From positions 1-44,013 of the forward strand of contig CAMAWN010000024.1 in assembly GCA_945861865.1 (NCBI GenBank): a stretch of 44,013 nucleotides of DNA, written 5' to 3'. The number at the start of each line of letters is the position of its first letter. Position 1 is the first letter of the stretch. The DNA comes from Candidatus Kuenenia stuttgartensis (GTDB taxonomy: Bacteria; Planctomycetota; Planctomycetia; Planctomycetales; Planctomycetaceae). Below are positions 17,326 through 25,978 of the stretch, piece after piece. The notes under the pieces were generated by a model. The model had not been told where the DNA came from, did no database searches, and worked only from the letters and a program-made list of their open reading frames with translations. Position numbers and translations under genes: made by a program.

Positions 17326-18693
17326 TTATTTCACGGCAGCTTTCTTCTTCTTGTTGCCCGCTTTCTTCGCCGCTTTGCCGGGAGCGTCTGGGGCACTCGG
17401 TTCGGCTTGTTCGGCGCTCCATTTGTCCCAGAGCGTTTGCAACTCCTTCACCTTCTCCGACTGCACATTCGCGAGATTCTTCGATTCCGCAAAGTCGGTC
17501 GCGAGGTTGTAAAGCTCCGGCTGGTCACCGCCGCCGCGCGAGACGACCAGTTTCATGTCGCCGGATCGCACTGCCCACTGCGGACCGTAACGCCAGTAAA
17601 GCGTCTCGTGCGGACGGGCCTTCGTCGCACCCGTCACGAATGGCGTCAGATCAACGCCATCGAGCTTCCAGGCGGAGTCCACCTTGCCACCAGCCGCAGT
17701 GACGATCGTGGGGAGCACGTCGAGATTCATCACCGGAGATTCGTACGTTTTGCCGGCCGGAAATTTCCCTTTCCACTGTGCGACGAACGGCACACGCGGG
17801 CCGCCTTCGTAGGTCGTCATCTTGAAACCGCGCAGGCCACCGTTCGCGGACGTCGTGCTCTGAGTCGGGCCGCCGTTGTCGGCGATAAAAAAGAACAGCG
17901 TGTTCTCTTCCTGGCCGATCTCGCGGACCTTGGCCAGGACGCGGCCGATGGCGTCATCCATCGCCGACATCATCGCGGCGAACAGTTTGCGTTTCTCGTC
18001 GGTGATCTTTGGAAAGCGATCCAGATACTTTTGCGGAGCTTGCAGCGGCGCGTGCTGAGCATTGAATGGCAGGTACAGAAACATCGGCTTCGATTGGTTC
18101 TTCTCGATCCAATCGACCGAGCGTTCGGCATAAGCATCTGTCGTGTAAAACGAGTCGTCGTCGATCTTCCGCACGTCGTTCGAGATTCGCGAATCGACAA
18201 AGTTGGTCGGATGAAAGAACGGCGTGTTGTTGAGCGTCCCGAAGAACTCATCGAACCCACGTTTCGTCGGCCGGTATTCGGGACCCCCACCGAGGTGCCA
18301 TTTGCCGACGCAAGCCGTCGCATAGCCAAGCGTCTTCAGACGATCGGCAATCGTTGTCTCTTTCAAGTGCAGTCCGGTTTGATTGGCGACGCTGTTAAAC
18401 TCGTGACCGAAACGTGTCGGATAGCGGCCGGTCATCAAGCCGGCTCGCGAGGGACTGCAATACGTCGCGGCGACGTAACCTTGCGTGAACTTCACGCCGT
18501 TCTTGGCGAGCGAGTCGATGTGGGGGGTCGGGATGTCTTTGTTGCCGTAGGCTCCGGTTTCACCCCAGCCCAAATCATCCGCATAGAAGATGACCAGATT
18601 CGGTTTGTCGGCCGCAGCGACCCGTGGCTCCGCACAGCCGATCCAAACCGCGAACACTCCCGCCCAACAAATCGCCGTGCTGCTCGGTCGCAT
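17326..18693 (-). CDS. Exported sulfatase (formylglycine type)
   Basis: The 455-residue protein starts with a signal peptide (MRPSSTAICWAGVFAVWIGC) and then the sulfatase fold. Metal-binding aspartates are D39 and D40 in NLVIFYADDLGWGE. The C-x-P-x-R maturation motif is C79-S-P81-S-R83 in TYCSPSRAGLMTGRYPTR, where C79 would be converted to formylglycine. GKWHLGG and VMNLDVLPTI follow. The family hydrolyses sulfate esters, in planctomycetes mostly on algal or animal glycans; the substrate here is unknown. The last 20 residues are Lys/Ala-rich (GKAAKKAGNKKKKAAVK), an odd tail. GAGGAG precedes the ATG by 6 nt. It is followed after 16 nt by the beta-helix gene. Confidence 0.95.
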   Translation of the reverse strand: MRPSSTAICWAGVFAVWIGCAEPRVAAADKPNLVIFYADDLGWGETGAYGNKDIPTPHIDSLAKNGVKFTQGYVAATYCSPSRAGLMTGRYPTRFGHEFNSVANQTGLHLKETTIADRLKTLGYATACVGKWHLGGGPEYRPTKRGFDEFFGTLNNTPFFHPTNFVDSRISNDVRKIDDDSFYTTDAYAERSVDWIEKNQSKPMFLYLPFNAQHAPLQAPQKYLDRFPKITDEKRKLFAAMMSAMDDAIGRVLAKVREIGQEENTLFFFIADNGGPTQSTTSANGGLRGFKMTTYEGGPRVPFVAQWKGKFPAGKTYESPVMNLDVLPTIVTAAGGKVDSAWKLDGVDLTPFVTGATKARPHETLYWRYGPQWAVRSGDMKLVVSRGGGDQPELYNLATDFAESKNLANVQSEKVKELQTLWDKWSAEQAEPSAPDAPGKAAKKAGNKKKKAAVK

Positions 18694-18784
18694 AATGAGC
18701 GTCTCCTCAACAACATTGAAAGTCCGACAAGGGCTGACCCTCTCGACGCACGAGCGTCGCCGATTCTCATCCGGCTAGCAACGG

Positions 18785-19567
18785 TCAATCATCCAGTTGA
18801 GCGGCCTGATCGCGACGCCGCTCCTTGACTGTCGAGCGGATGTTGAGAAATTCGACCAGCAGCGAAAACGTCATCGCGAAGTAGATGTAGCCTTTGTTGA
18901 AGTGCGTGCCGATCCCCTCGGCCACCAGCATCACGCCGATCAACAGCAAGAAACTCAGCGCGAGCATTTTGAGCGTCGGATGATGTTCGATGAACGAACT
19001 GATGCGATTCGCGAAGACCAGCATCACCACGACCGCCAACATCACGGCCGTGATCATGACAAACAGGTGATTCGCCATGCCGATGGCCGTGATGACCGAA
19101 TCCAGCGAGAAGACAATGTCCATCACGGCGATCTCCGCAATGACTCGCCACAACGTCGGCACGGAACTCGCGGACGCACCGTGATCGCGGCCTTCCATCT
19201 TGGAATGGATTTCATGCACGCTTTTGCCGAGCAGGAACAGCCCTCCGATCAGCAAGATGATGTCACGGACGGAAACGCCATTGATCTCCGCAAACGGATG
19301 CGCGTCTTCCGGAAACAGGCTGCGAGGAATGCCCAGCGAGGTCCACTCCCACAGCGGCGTGGTCATGTTCTTCAACCAGTTGAGCGTCAACAGCAACAGG
19401 ATTCGCGAGACCATCGCGATTCCCAACCCCAGTCGCCGAGCCAGCGGTTGCTGTTCGCGCGGCAACCGGTCGGTCAGGATCGCGATGAACACGATGTTGT
19501 CGATCCCTAAAACGATCTCCATCACCGTCAGAGTGACGAGCGCAACAAGCACTTCGACGAATTCCAT
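18785..19567 (-). CDS. TerC-family integral membrane protein
   Basis: The ATG at 19565-19567, with AGGAAG about 8 nt upstream, gives 260 residues. The frame is open further upstream without a better start. The protein has about seven hydrophobic helices and the TerC signature at the N-terminus (VALVTLTVMEIVLGIDNIVFI), then ILLIGGLFLLGKSVHEIHSK and IAVMDIVFSLDSVITAIGMA. The conserved Asp in GIDN and SLDS pairs is the family hallmark. TerC proteins are linked to metal handling and metalation of exported enzymes. Here a sulfatase, which binds a metal, follows 91 nt downstream; a link is inference. Arg/Lys-rich C-terminus (ERRRDQAAQLDD). Confidence 0.92.
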   Translation of the reverse strand: MEFVEVLVALVTLTVMEIVLGIDNIVFIAILTDRLPREQQPLARRLGLGIAMVSRILLLLTLNWLKNMTTPLWEWTSLGIPRSLFPEDAHPFAEINGVSVRDIILLIGGLFLLGKSVHEIHSKMEGRDHGASASSVPTLWRVIAEIAVMDIVFSLDSVITAIGMANHLFVMITAVMLAVVVMLVFANRISSFIEHHPTLKMLALSFLLLIGVMLVAEGIGTHFNKGYIYFAMTFSLLVEFLNIRSTVKERRRDQAAQLDD

Positions 19568-19657
19568 GTCTCGACTTCCTGAGTCAGCGAACAACGGATC
19601 GCGCGGGTTGCAGAGGCCCACCCGAGGATCGTCCAGCTGTTTCGCCGCGGCCGCGAA

Positions 19658-20518
19658 TCAGCCGATCTTCTTGACCGCGTCGCGAACCGCCTTGAGGCAC
19701 AGTTCGATGTCGGCAATCGGATTCTTCTCGTTCTCTTCGTACTCCAGCGACAGCGAATACTTGTAGTCGAGCTTCTTGAGTGCCTTGAGGCAGTCGGCCA
19801 GTCGGAGATCGCCCTCGCCGAGGATCGTGAACTTCTTGCCGCCGCCGGGCAAATTCTTCACGTCCTTCAGGTGCACGCCGAAGACTCGCTTGCCGAGCTT
19901 CTCGATGACTTCGACCGGATCTTCGTCGCTGCGGAGGTAGTGGCCTGTGTCGACGCAGGCTCCGATTTTCGGATGTCGGTCTTTGACCCAGGTTTGCACG
20001 TCGCCGACTTTGTCGTAGCTGGCCTTCGGGCCGTGATTGTGAATCGCGATGGCGATGTCGTATTCGGCCACCAGTTTGTCGAGCAGATCAAATGTCGCCT
20101 TGTCCTTCTTGGGGTCCGCGCTGATCGACATGACGCCCATTGCCTTCGCGAAGTCGAATGCCTTGCGAGCGGCACCTTCGTTGTCGTTGAAGCCCTCGAC
20201 GCCAAAGGCCAGCAGGGTCAGGCCGTTTTCCTTGAGCATCGCTTTCGCCGCCTCGACCTTGTCCGGAGCGGTGTCCATGGCAATGTGATTGCGGAAGGAT
20301 TCCCAATACTTCAGTCCCAGTTTTTGCGAGTGCTGCATGGCGGTCTTCCCGTCGAAGCCTCGCAACGAGTAGCTCTGAATACACATCTTGAATCCGCCGT
20401 ACGGGTCGGCATCAGCGGCGAAGCCGACGACCGGCGACAGGGCGGCGACACCCGCAGCGGCGGCCGTCCATTGCAGGAATTCACGTCGAGAACCAAGCGA
20501 ACTGGCAGCAGAATCCAT
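19658..20518 (-). CDS. Tat-exported sugar phosphate isomerase/epimerase-like TIM barrel
   Basis: The 286-residue protein opens with a Tat signal: S-R-R-E-F-L-Q at about 10-16 and a hydrophobic WTAAAAGVAALSPVVGFAADA. The xylose-isomerase-like TIM barrel shows the usual metal and substrate residues: LLAFGVEGF, IAIHNHGPKAS, GACVDTGHYLRS, FGVHLKDVKN and SLSLEYEENEK. Related enzymes isomerise or epimerise sugars or hydroxypyruvate using a divalent metal; the substrate is unknown. AGGAG lies 9 nt before the ATG at 20518. It starts the minus-strand run through TerC and the sulfatase, with a 555-nt region upstream that carries no clear gene. Confidence 0.88.
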   Translation of the reverse strand: MDSAASSLGSRREFLQWTAAAAGVAALSPVVGFAADADPYGGFKMCIQSYSLRGFDGKTAMQHSQKLGLKYWESFRNHIAMDTAPDKVEAAKAMLKENGLTLLAFGVEGFNDNEGAARKAFDFAKAMGVMSISADPKKDKATFDLLDKLVAEYDIAIAIHNHGPKASYDKVGDVQTWVKDRHPKIGACVDTGHYLRSDEDPVEVIEKLGKRVFGVHLKDVKNLPGGGKKFTILGEGDLRLADCLKALKKLDYKYSLSLEYEENEKNPIADIELCLKAVRDAVKKIG

Positions 20519-21073
20519 GATGAAAGCTCCTGAGTTTTGGGGTGAGGTCGATCAAGTGGGACGGAGGATATCAACTTGCAAGGCTTGAGAAAAACTGGCG
20601 ACGAAGCGTGACTTCGATCCCAGGCAGAACGGACAGGCGAAACTCTACGGAGCGTGAATTCCTCGGAAAACCGTTGTCGCCGACAAAATCGGAGAGGACG
20701 GAGCGCAGCCGTTGCCGATGAATGCAGTGCTCTGTTGGAGACAGCGACTCGACCTGAATGAAGCAGATCGCACCTGCCTCAAGGTCACTCACACCATGTG
20801 AATTAGCCCGTCGGCCAACGAGTTCCCAGCCTCAAAGATGGGACATGCTTGGTTCTCGTCAGTAATTCAGACGGAGGTGCCTAAACAAACCGCGTGGGTC
20901 GAAACCACTCAAGGTACGTGCTTAAGTACGACCGGTTTCCGCCCGTTTCGCAAAGCGACTCCACCGTCGCAGTTCAGCACGAGAACCGGCACATTGGCCG
21001 CGGCTGTCGCAAGACTGACCGCGGTTTTTACATTTCGTAGCCGCGCTGCACCAGCACGCGGCTACGAATGCAA
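20519..21073. other. Intergenic region without a supported gene
   Basis: Frames in this stretch are short and read as low-quality protein (for example 20571-20792 minus and 20838-21176 plus). It should hold the promoter of the isomerase gene, but no convincing -35/-10 pair stands out. A hairpin at its right end is listed separately. Confidence 0.6.
21033..21069. terminator. Hairpin downstream of the RraA-like gene
   Basis: Arms cgtagccgcg (21036-21045) and cgcggctacg (21057-21066) form a perfect 10-bp stem, extended by flanking A/T pairs. It starts 4 nt after the stop of the minus-strand gene that ends at 21074 and is followed on that strand by a short A-rich stretch, not a U-tract. It may act as a terminator or simply be a dispersed repeat. 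Confidence 0.5.
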
Positions 21074-21808
21074 TTACTTCCCACTCAGTCGCTTCTCAAC
21101 CGCCTTGATCATGGCTCCGCAATCGCTGCGTGCGGCGGTGAAATCTTTCGCGGTGAGATTCGTCCCCTTGAGGTAATTCAGGATGATCGCCTCGGCCACG
21201 GCGACTTCCTGGCAGACGCCGCCAACTTCGGAGGCGATCTCGATCGGAATCGAGCAGACACCGTTGCGGTCCCCGTGCAGCAATGCGCCGGGATAAACCG
21301 TCATGCCACCGACAGAGACCGGCACATTCAGCGACAGCATGTGGCAATACCCGTGAGCACAGATCGTCCCGTTGGTGAAGGCCGGGAAGTTCAAGGCCTC
21401 GACTTGGTCGAGATCACGGCCGGTTCCCGACGTGATCAACCCGGCGGCTCCGAAGGCTTTGTACGTCGAGCACATCACCTCGCCGAACGTCGCCGAGGCG
21501 CACGGCACGTCGAGGTCTTGAAACACGACTACTGGAGGACCGGAGAAATCAGCGAATGCCTCAAGTTGCTGAGAGATTCCCGAATACGCATCACCACCAC
21601 GCGGGGGAGCCATGCTGCGGAACGTCGTCGTGAGCGCGAAACCGACCATTGGCGGCAGCTTCGGATAGCAAGACACGATGCTGCCATTCATGTAGCCCAA
21701 ATTGCGTGGGTAGCGATTCCACAGCTCAACGGCATTTGCGATCGTCGGGGTGTCGTACTTGGCCAATTCCTTCAGAACTTCCGCCGAAACGCCGGGATAC
21801 TTCGACAT
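21074..21808 (-). CDS. RraA-like / 4-hydroxy-4-methyl-2-oxoglutarate aldolase family protein
   Basis: This 244-residue protein fits the RraA/HMG aldolase (dimethylmenaquinone methyltransferase-like) family. It has [12 protein letters not shown] near the N-terminus, [11 protein letters not shown], a core loop [20 protein letters not shown], the hallmark G-T-G-R-D followed by [12 protein letters not shown], and [18 protein letters not shown] at the C-terminal side. Members cleave hydroxy-keto acids or inhibit RNase E; the former is likelier in this catabolic setting (inference). The ATG is at 21806-21808; AAAGGCACC lies upstream. The upstream region 21832-21908 carries a large family A hairpin. 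Confidence 0.85.
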   Translation of the reverse strand: MSKYPGVSAEVLKELAKYDTPTIANAVELWNRYPRNLGYMNGSIVSCYPKLPPMVGFALTTTFRSMAPPRGGDAYSGISQQLEAFADFSGPPVVVFQDLDVPCASATFGEVMCSTYKAFGAAGLITSGTGRDLDQVEALNFPAFTNGTICAHGYCHMLSLNVPVSVGGMTVYPGALLHGDRNGVCSIPIEIASEVGGVCQEVAVAEAIILNYLKGTNLTAKDFTAARSDCGAMIKAVEKRLSGK

Positions 21809-21831
21809 GTGGTGCCTTTCGTGGTGATTTC

Positions 21832-21908
21832 GTGGGGCAGGATTTCAACCTGCCCGTGATCAGATCAAAAGATTGCGGAGAGCCGGGCAGGTTGGAAACC
21901 TGCTCCAC
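21832..21908. repeat. Dispersed hairpin repeat family A, intergenic copy
   Basis: Arms gtggggcaggatttcaacctgcccg (21832-21856, split here as 25 nt) and 21884-21908 pair at 22 of 25 positions. It lies between the divergent RraA-like and DUF1569 genes. The same sequence core occurs inside polA and a GTPase gene. Confidence 0.85.
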
Positions 21909-22002
21909 GGCGGGCGACTATAGCCCAATCGTGTCCCGCCTTCAAAAGCGAAGCAGGCTCCGCCAGAATGCGGCGGTCACACGATCCAAAATGAGGTTTC
22001 GC

Positions 22003-22476
22003 ATGTCCGCCCGCCGCACAGTTCGTTACTCAACGCTCTCCGAAGTCGTTGAAGATGCTCAACATTTAATGGCCAATCATCACACCGTTGGCAATTGGTC
22101 GTTTGGTCAGATTTGTCAGCACCTGGGAAGGGCCATGAATTGCTCGTTTGACGGATTTGGGTTTACGACTCCGTGGTACGCACGGTGGATCATCGCACCG
22201 ATGGTCAAGAACTCGTTTCTCACGAAGCCGATGAAAGCCGGATTCAAGCTTCCCGAAACCGCCGTCAAGGTTCTTCCGGATGACTCAGTTTCTGCCGAGG
22301 AAGGCCTGCGAGTGCTCACGGCGGCCGTGCTGCGATTGTCTCAAGAGATTCCCACCGCGCCGCATCCGTTTTTCGGTCCGATGGCCAGCGAAGAAGTTCT
22401 CCAGTTGCATTTGCGGCACTGTGAATTGCACATGAGCTTCATCGTCGCTGGTGAAAACGGCCAATTACCAGCGTGA
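22003..22476 (+). CDS. DUF1569 (DinB-like fold) protein
   Basis: The frame opens earlier (from 21649), but the ATG at 22003 has GAGG about 7 nt upstream and gives 157 residues, normal for DUF1569. Sequence features include RTVRYSTLSEVVEDAQHLMA, WSFGQICQHLGRAMNCSFDGF, PHPFFGPMASEEVLQLHLRHCELHMSF. The His pairs (ICQHL and HLRHCELH) are the expected metal-binding positions of a DinB-like four-helix bundle. No reaction is known. It is followed after 16 nt by the SufE-like gene. Confidence 0.82.
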   Translation: MSARRTVRYSTLSEVVEDAQHLMANHHTVGNWSFGQICQHLGRAMNCSFDGFGFTTPWYARWIIAPMVKNSFLTKPMKAGFKLPETAVKVLPDDSVSAEEGLRVLTAAVLRLSQEIPTAPHPFFGPMASEEVLQLHLRHCELHMSFIVAGENGQLPA

Positions 22477-22492
22477 AAATTCGGTTCTCCCC

Positions 22493-22915
22493 ATGAAACT
22501 CTTGGAATTGATCGCCGACTTCGAGGGCCTCGACGACGAGGAGAAACTCGAATTACTGGTCGAACTGTCCGACGACCTGCCGCCGCTGTCGAACGGACGC
22601 ACCGGCTCGCAGGCCGAGAGTTGCCGAGTCCAAGAGTGCCAGACGCCGGTCTACCTCTGGGTGGACGTCGTGGCAGGGCGAGTGCGGCTGGAGGCGGACG
22701 TCCCCAAGAAATCACCGACTGTGCGGGGGCTGGTCACGCTGATGGTCCAGGGATTGGAGGACGCCTCGCCGGAGGAAGTGGCAGGTATCCCAGACGATGT
22801 GGTCGGCTATCTCGGTTTGCAAAAAGCCCTTGGAATGCAGCGGCAGCAAGGGTTTCGAGGCGTGATCGCTCGCATCAAACGGGAAGTCCGAAAGCTGGCG
22901 GACGCGGCAAACTAG
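22493..22915 (+). CDS. SufE-like Fe-S cluster assembly protein
   Basis: The frame stays open upstream to 22451; the ATG at 22493 is the natural start and gives 140 residues, the usual SufE length. The motif E-S-C-R-V-Q-E-C49-Q-T-P-V-Y-L-W places the sulfur-accepting cysteine at C49, equivalent to C51 of E. coli SufE. Acidic helices ELIADFEGLDDEEKLELLVE and the C-terminal GLQKALGMQRQQGFRGVIARI also match. SufE takes persulfide sulfur from a cysteine desulfurase; no desulfurase lies nearby, so its SufS partner must be elsewhere. It stands 17 nt after the DUF1569 stop. Confidence 0.88.
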   Translation: MKLLELIADFEGLDDEEKLELLVELSDDLPPLSNGRTGSQAESCRVQECQTPVYLWVDVVAGRVRLEADVPKKSPTVRGLVTLMVQGLEDASPEEVAGIPDDVVGYLGLQKALGMQRQQGFRGVIARIKREVRKLADAAN

Positions 22916-23247
22916 TCTGGCAAAAGCGGTTGTACGCGGGATCTATTCAATTCTGGTTGGGATTCCGAGAACCGATCTTCTCAATCGGAAATCGGCCGAT
23001 ATTCTGTGCCTCTCGCGAGGGGCAGCTCCCGTGCGAGCCCCACCGACTGCTGCGACGGTCATGATTCTTGCCATCGTTGCCGGCTGCGAAATCCGCATCG
23101 GCCCTGTCTTCCGAAGAAACCAGAAACCTCCTGCAATCACGTTTTTTTGTTTGACCCGATTCCCTGGGCCGAGTCTGATAGTCCCGCCTTGTGGCCGGAA
23201 ACGCTCCGCCCCGATCAACCCGCCTGATACGAATGGAGACCCGACGG
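22916..23247. other. Intergenic region before the DUF309 gene
   Basis: No gene is supported here; frames on both strands are short and overlap without protein-like character. A run of seven T's at about 23143 and an A/T-rich patch are visible, but no convincing promoter. The DUF309 frame is open back to 23191, but the start is placed at 23248. Confidence 0.6.
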
Positions 23248-23820
23248 ATGCCCGCCGCGACCGCCGAAGTGATTGAACTCAAGGTTGTGAAACTCTTGCC
23301 CGGTGTTTTGCCGGCCTACACCTACATTCCCGGATCGTCCACTCCGCACCCGATCCGCCATCCGAGCGGACACAGTTACGGTCGCAAGAACCGTTCGGTG
23401 AAGCCGCTCTCGGCCGAGAACTGGCAGGAGAATCGCAGCTTCCTGCTGGCCGTCGATCTCTTCAATCATGGCTACTATTGGGAAGCTCACGAAGAGTGGG
23501 ATCGCTTGCTGCGAGCGTCCGGCAATGAGTCGATCGTCGGCCGGTTCCTCAAGGGTCTCGTCAAGATGGCGGCCGCCGGCGTGAAGGTCCGCGAACACAG
23601 CATCCACGGCGTGCGCCGACATGCCGCCTCGGCCGGTGAAGTCTTCGCCGATGTCGCCGCCGAGACCGATGACGAACGCTTCTGCGGACTCGAACTGACA
23701 CACTTACAATTCGCCGCCGACCGCGCCGCTCAACTCGCTTACAAGGAGCGCCACGCTGCCGGCAAAGCGGTGCGCGTCTTCCCGTTCTCGCTCGAACCGT
23801 TCCCGCTGCCATTCGCGTAG
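23248..23820 (+). CDS. DUF309 family protein
   Basis: The ATG at 23248 is chosen because GGAG lies about 9 nt before it; earlier in-frame starts exist at 23191 and 23233. The 190-residue protein has the DUF309 core: [21 protein letters not shown] at about 72-92, then a helical [20 protein letters not shown]. The YWEAHE-W motif with its acidic and His residues is the family signature. No biochemical role is established. Pro/Arg-rich segments precede the domain. It converges with the DUF1080 gene with a terminator-like hairpin between them. Confidence 0.82.
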   Translation: MPAATAEVIELKVVKLLPGVLPAYTYIPGSSTPHPIRHPSGHSYGRKNRSVKPLSAENWQENRSFLLAVDLFNHGYYWEAHEEWDRLLRASGNESIVGRFLKGLVKMAAAGVKVREHSIHGVRRHAASAGEVFADVAAETDDERFCGLELTHLQFAADRAAQLAYKERHAAGKAVRVFPFSLEPFPLPFA

Positions 23821-23840
23821 TTCGTCGATCGTCAGTTTCA

Positions 23841-23877
23841 AGAGCCGCACGCAGTTCGTGTGCGCCTCTTTTTATTT
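23841..23877 (+). terminator. Terminator-like hairpin between convergent genes
   Basis: An imperfect stem of agagccgcacg against cgtgtgcgcctct (23841-23869) is followed by TTTTTATTT. It sits 20 nt after the DUF309 stop and ends inside the 3' end of the minus-strand DUF1080 gene, so it could stop plus-strand transcription. Confidence 0.55.
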
Positions 23878-24564
23878 CAACGGCAGCAATTTGATGTTCT
23901 TGTACCAGCAGTCGCTGCCGTGGTCTTGCAGGCCAATGTGGCCATGACGTGGATGAGTCTTGTAGGCCACGTCGAACTTATGAGCCGAGCCATCCGAGCG
24001 TTTGTTCTTTTCGGGCCACTCGTCGAAGTTCATGCGTGAGACCTGTTCGCCGTTGACTTCGACGACCAGCAAGTTGCGATCGCTGGTAATGACGATGTGG
24101 TTCCACTCGCCGGCTGGTTTCATGTCATTCTTGGTCGGCTTGACGAGATCGTAGATCGCGCCAGTGTCGTGGAAGCCGGCCGTCTTTGTGTCGTCGATGG
24201 CAATCTCGATGCCGTTGAAACCGACGTCCTTCCCCGGCCGAGGCATCAGCGGAAACGTGCGCACGAAAATCCCGCTGTTGCACTTCGGGCTGATCTTGAA
24301 ATCCAGCGACAGCTTGTAGTTTTCCCAAGCCTTCTCCGACGTCAGCATGTAGTCGCACGGATGCGGATTCAGGCTGCCGTCCTGGACGTGCTTGTCCGGC
24401 AGCGGCTTTTCCTTGGGAGACATCCAACCCTTCATCGTTTGACCGTCGAAGAGCAGCAGCCAGCCGTCTTTCTTTTCTTGGTCGGTCAGCGTGTTATCGG
24501 CGGCGAAAGCCCACGCAGATGCGAACATCAAAATGACAACAGCGAGTAGCGTTGAGCGTTTCAT
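23872..24564 (-). CDS. Exported DUF1080 (3-keto-disaccharide hydrolase-like) protein
   Basis: The 230-residue protein has a signal peptide (MKRSTLLAVVILMFASAWAFA) and then the DUF1080 lectin-like jelly roll: WLLLFDGQTMKGW, DYMLTSEKAWENYKLSLDF, GIFVRTF, PAGEWNHIVITSDRNLLVVEV, and HIGLQDHGSDCWYKNIKLLP at the end. The family hydrolyses 3-keto glycosides or binds glycans in planctomycetes and Bacteroidota. Its ATG overlaps the TGA of the upstream oxidoreductase as ATGA (24561-24564), so the two are translationally coupled. Length is normal for a single domain. Confidence 0.92.
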   Translation of the reverse strand: MKRSTLLAVVILMFASAWAFAADNTLTDQEKKDGWLLLFDGQTMKGWMSPKEKPLPDKHVQDGSLNPHPCDYMLTSEKAWENYKLSLDFKISPKCNSGIFVRTFPLMPRPGKDVGFNGIEIAIDDTKTAGFHDTGAIYDLVKPTKNDMKPAGEWNHIVITSDRNLLVVEVNGEQVSRMNFDEWPEKNKRSDGSAHKFDVAYKTHPRHGHIGLQDHGSDCWYKNIKLLPLK

Positions 24565-25937
24565 AGTGTCCAGCCTTTGCGGTAGTCGATGTGAATGAAC
24601 TCATTGACGTTCGGAGCACCCTTAACCTTCATGTGCTCGTTGTCCCATTCGAGTCGCGTGCCGGGGGATCGCATCGCGAGAACGCCCAACAGCACCGTCT
24701 CGGTCATCGGACCGGAGTACTCGAAGTTATCGACCGGCGGCTTGCCACCCTTGCAGGCTTGATACCACTCCTCGTAGTGGCCGGGTGAGCGATCCATTGT
24801 CTTCGGCACGGCCTTGCCTTGTTCCTGCAACTCGGCCGGCAGAAGCTGAGGCATCCCACCGTGCGAGCCGTGATACATCTTCCCCTTGCTTCCGACGTAG
24901 AGGACTCCGTTGCCTGGCAGACGTTGGCCGCCGGACATCTCGGCCGGAGTCGGAGGCATCAGGCCGCCGTCGTACCAGGTCATCGTCACCGGAGGCAGTT
25001 TTTTGCCGGCATGTTCGCGTGCTGGGAACTGGTACGTCACGATTGCGGCGATCGGAAATGTCTCGAAGTTGAGTTTGTCCTTCGCGAGCAGCGTGCCGTC
25101 GTGAGTCGTTGTCGCTTCGACCGACGTCGGTGCTCCGAGATTCAATGCCCACACTGGATGGTCGATGATGTGGCAGCCCATGTCACCGAGCGCACCGGTG
25201 CCGAAGTCCCACCAGCCGCGCCAGGCGAACGGCGCGTAGGCTGAGTGATACGGCCGCTCCTTGACCGGCCCCAGCCACAGATCCCAATCGAGCGTGGCAG
25301 GGCAGGGGGGCGTGTCGGTTGGCCGGCCGATGCCTTGCTTCCAGAGTCGGCCCGCACGGTCGGACCAAACGTGAACCTCGCGGACATCGCCGATCACGCC
25401 GGCTCGAATCCACTCGTTTGTCAACCGCGAGCCTTCGCTGGCGTGACCTTGATTACCCATCGACGTCACGACCTTCGCCGCGCGAGCCGCTTTGGTCAGT
25501 TCGCGGCACTCGTGCAGCGTGTGAGTCAGCGGCTTCTGGACGTAGACGTGCTTGCCCGCTTTGATCGCGGCCATCGCAGCGACGGCGTGAATATGGTCGG
25601 GCGTCCCGACCGTGACCGCGTCGATGTTCTTCGCTTCCTTGTCGATCATCACGCGAAAATCTTTGTAGCGCGTCGCCTTCGGATGAGCATTGAACGTCCC
25701 GGCCGCGCGAGCGTCATCGACATCACACAATGCAACGAAATTCGCTCCGAGTTTCGAGATCGTTGCGATGTCGCCGCCCCCCATGCCTCCGCAACCGATG
25801 CCAGCGACGTTCAGTCGTTCGCTTGGTGGAGTCTGTCCCTGACCGCCCAGCACATGTCGCGGCACGATCGTGAAGCTGAACGCGGATGCGGCGCTAGTCG
25901 CCAGAAACGCCCGACGCGAAGTTATTGGTTTGGTCAT
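24561..25937 (-). CDS. Tat-exported Gfo/Idh/MocA family oxidoreductase
   Basis: The ATG at 25935-25937 with AGGAG 6 nt upstream gives 458 residues; the frame is open further upstream without a better start. The Tat signal is S-R-R-A-F-L-A at about 7-13, followed by a hydrophobic stretch. The Rossmann domain has GIGCGGMGGGDIATISKLGANF, then KHVYVQKPLTH at the sugar-binding lysine. The C-terminal domain ends near GAPNVNEFIHIDYRKGWTL. Members oxidise or reduce sugars and cyclitols with NAD(P); exported ones carry the cofactor bound. Overlap with the DUF1080 gene suggests joint processing of 3-keto sugars, as known for DUF1080 proteins, but this is inferred. Confidence 0.9.
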   Translation of the reverse strand: MTKPITSRRAFLATSAASAFSFTIVPRHVLGGQGQTPPSERLNVAGIGCGGMGGGDIATISKLGANFVALCDVDDARAAGTFNAHPKATRYKDFRVMIDKEAKNIDAVTVGTPDHIHAVAAMAAIKAGKHVYVQKPLTHTLHECRELTKAARAAKVVTSMGNQGHASEGSRLTNEWIRAGVIGDVREVHVWSDRAGRLWKQGIGRPTDTPPCPATLDWDLWLGPVKERPYHSAYAPFAWRGWWDFGTGALGDMGCHIIDHPVWALNLGAPTSVEATTTHDGTLLAKDKLNFETFPIAAIVTYQFPAREHAGKKLPPVTMTWYDGGLMPPTPAEMSGGQRLPGNGVLYVGSKGKMYHGSHGGMPQLLPAELQEQGKAVPKTMDRSPGHYEEWYQACKGGKPPVDNFEYSGPMTETVLLGVLAMRSPGTRLEWDNEHMKVKGAPNVNEFIHIDYRKGWTL

Positions 25938-25978
25938 GGCTGCTCCTGCATGGAAAGAGGGTTTTGCGGGATGAGGAC

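Noticed and set aside
16999..18828. Plus-strand frame of 609 codons opposite the sulfatase
   Set aside because: Antisense to a gene with clear sulfatase motifs; the translation is Arg/Val-rich shadow sequence.
20571..20792. Small minus-strand gene upstream of the isomerase
   Set aside because: The 73-codon translation lacks family resemblance and a convincing ribosome-binding site.
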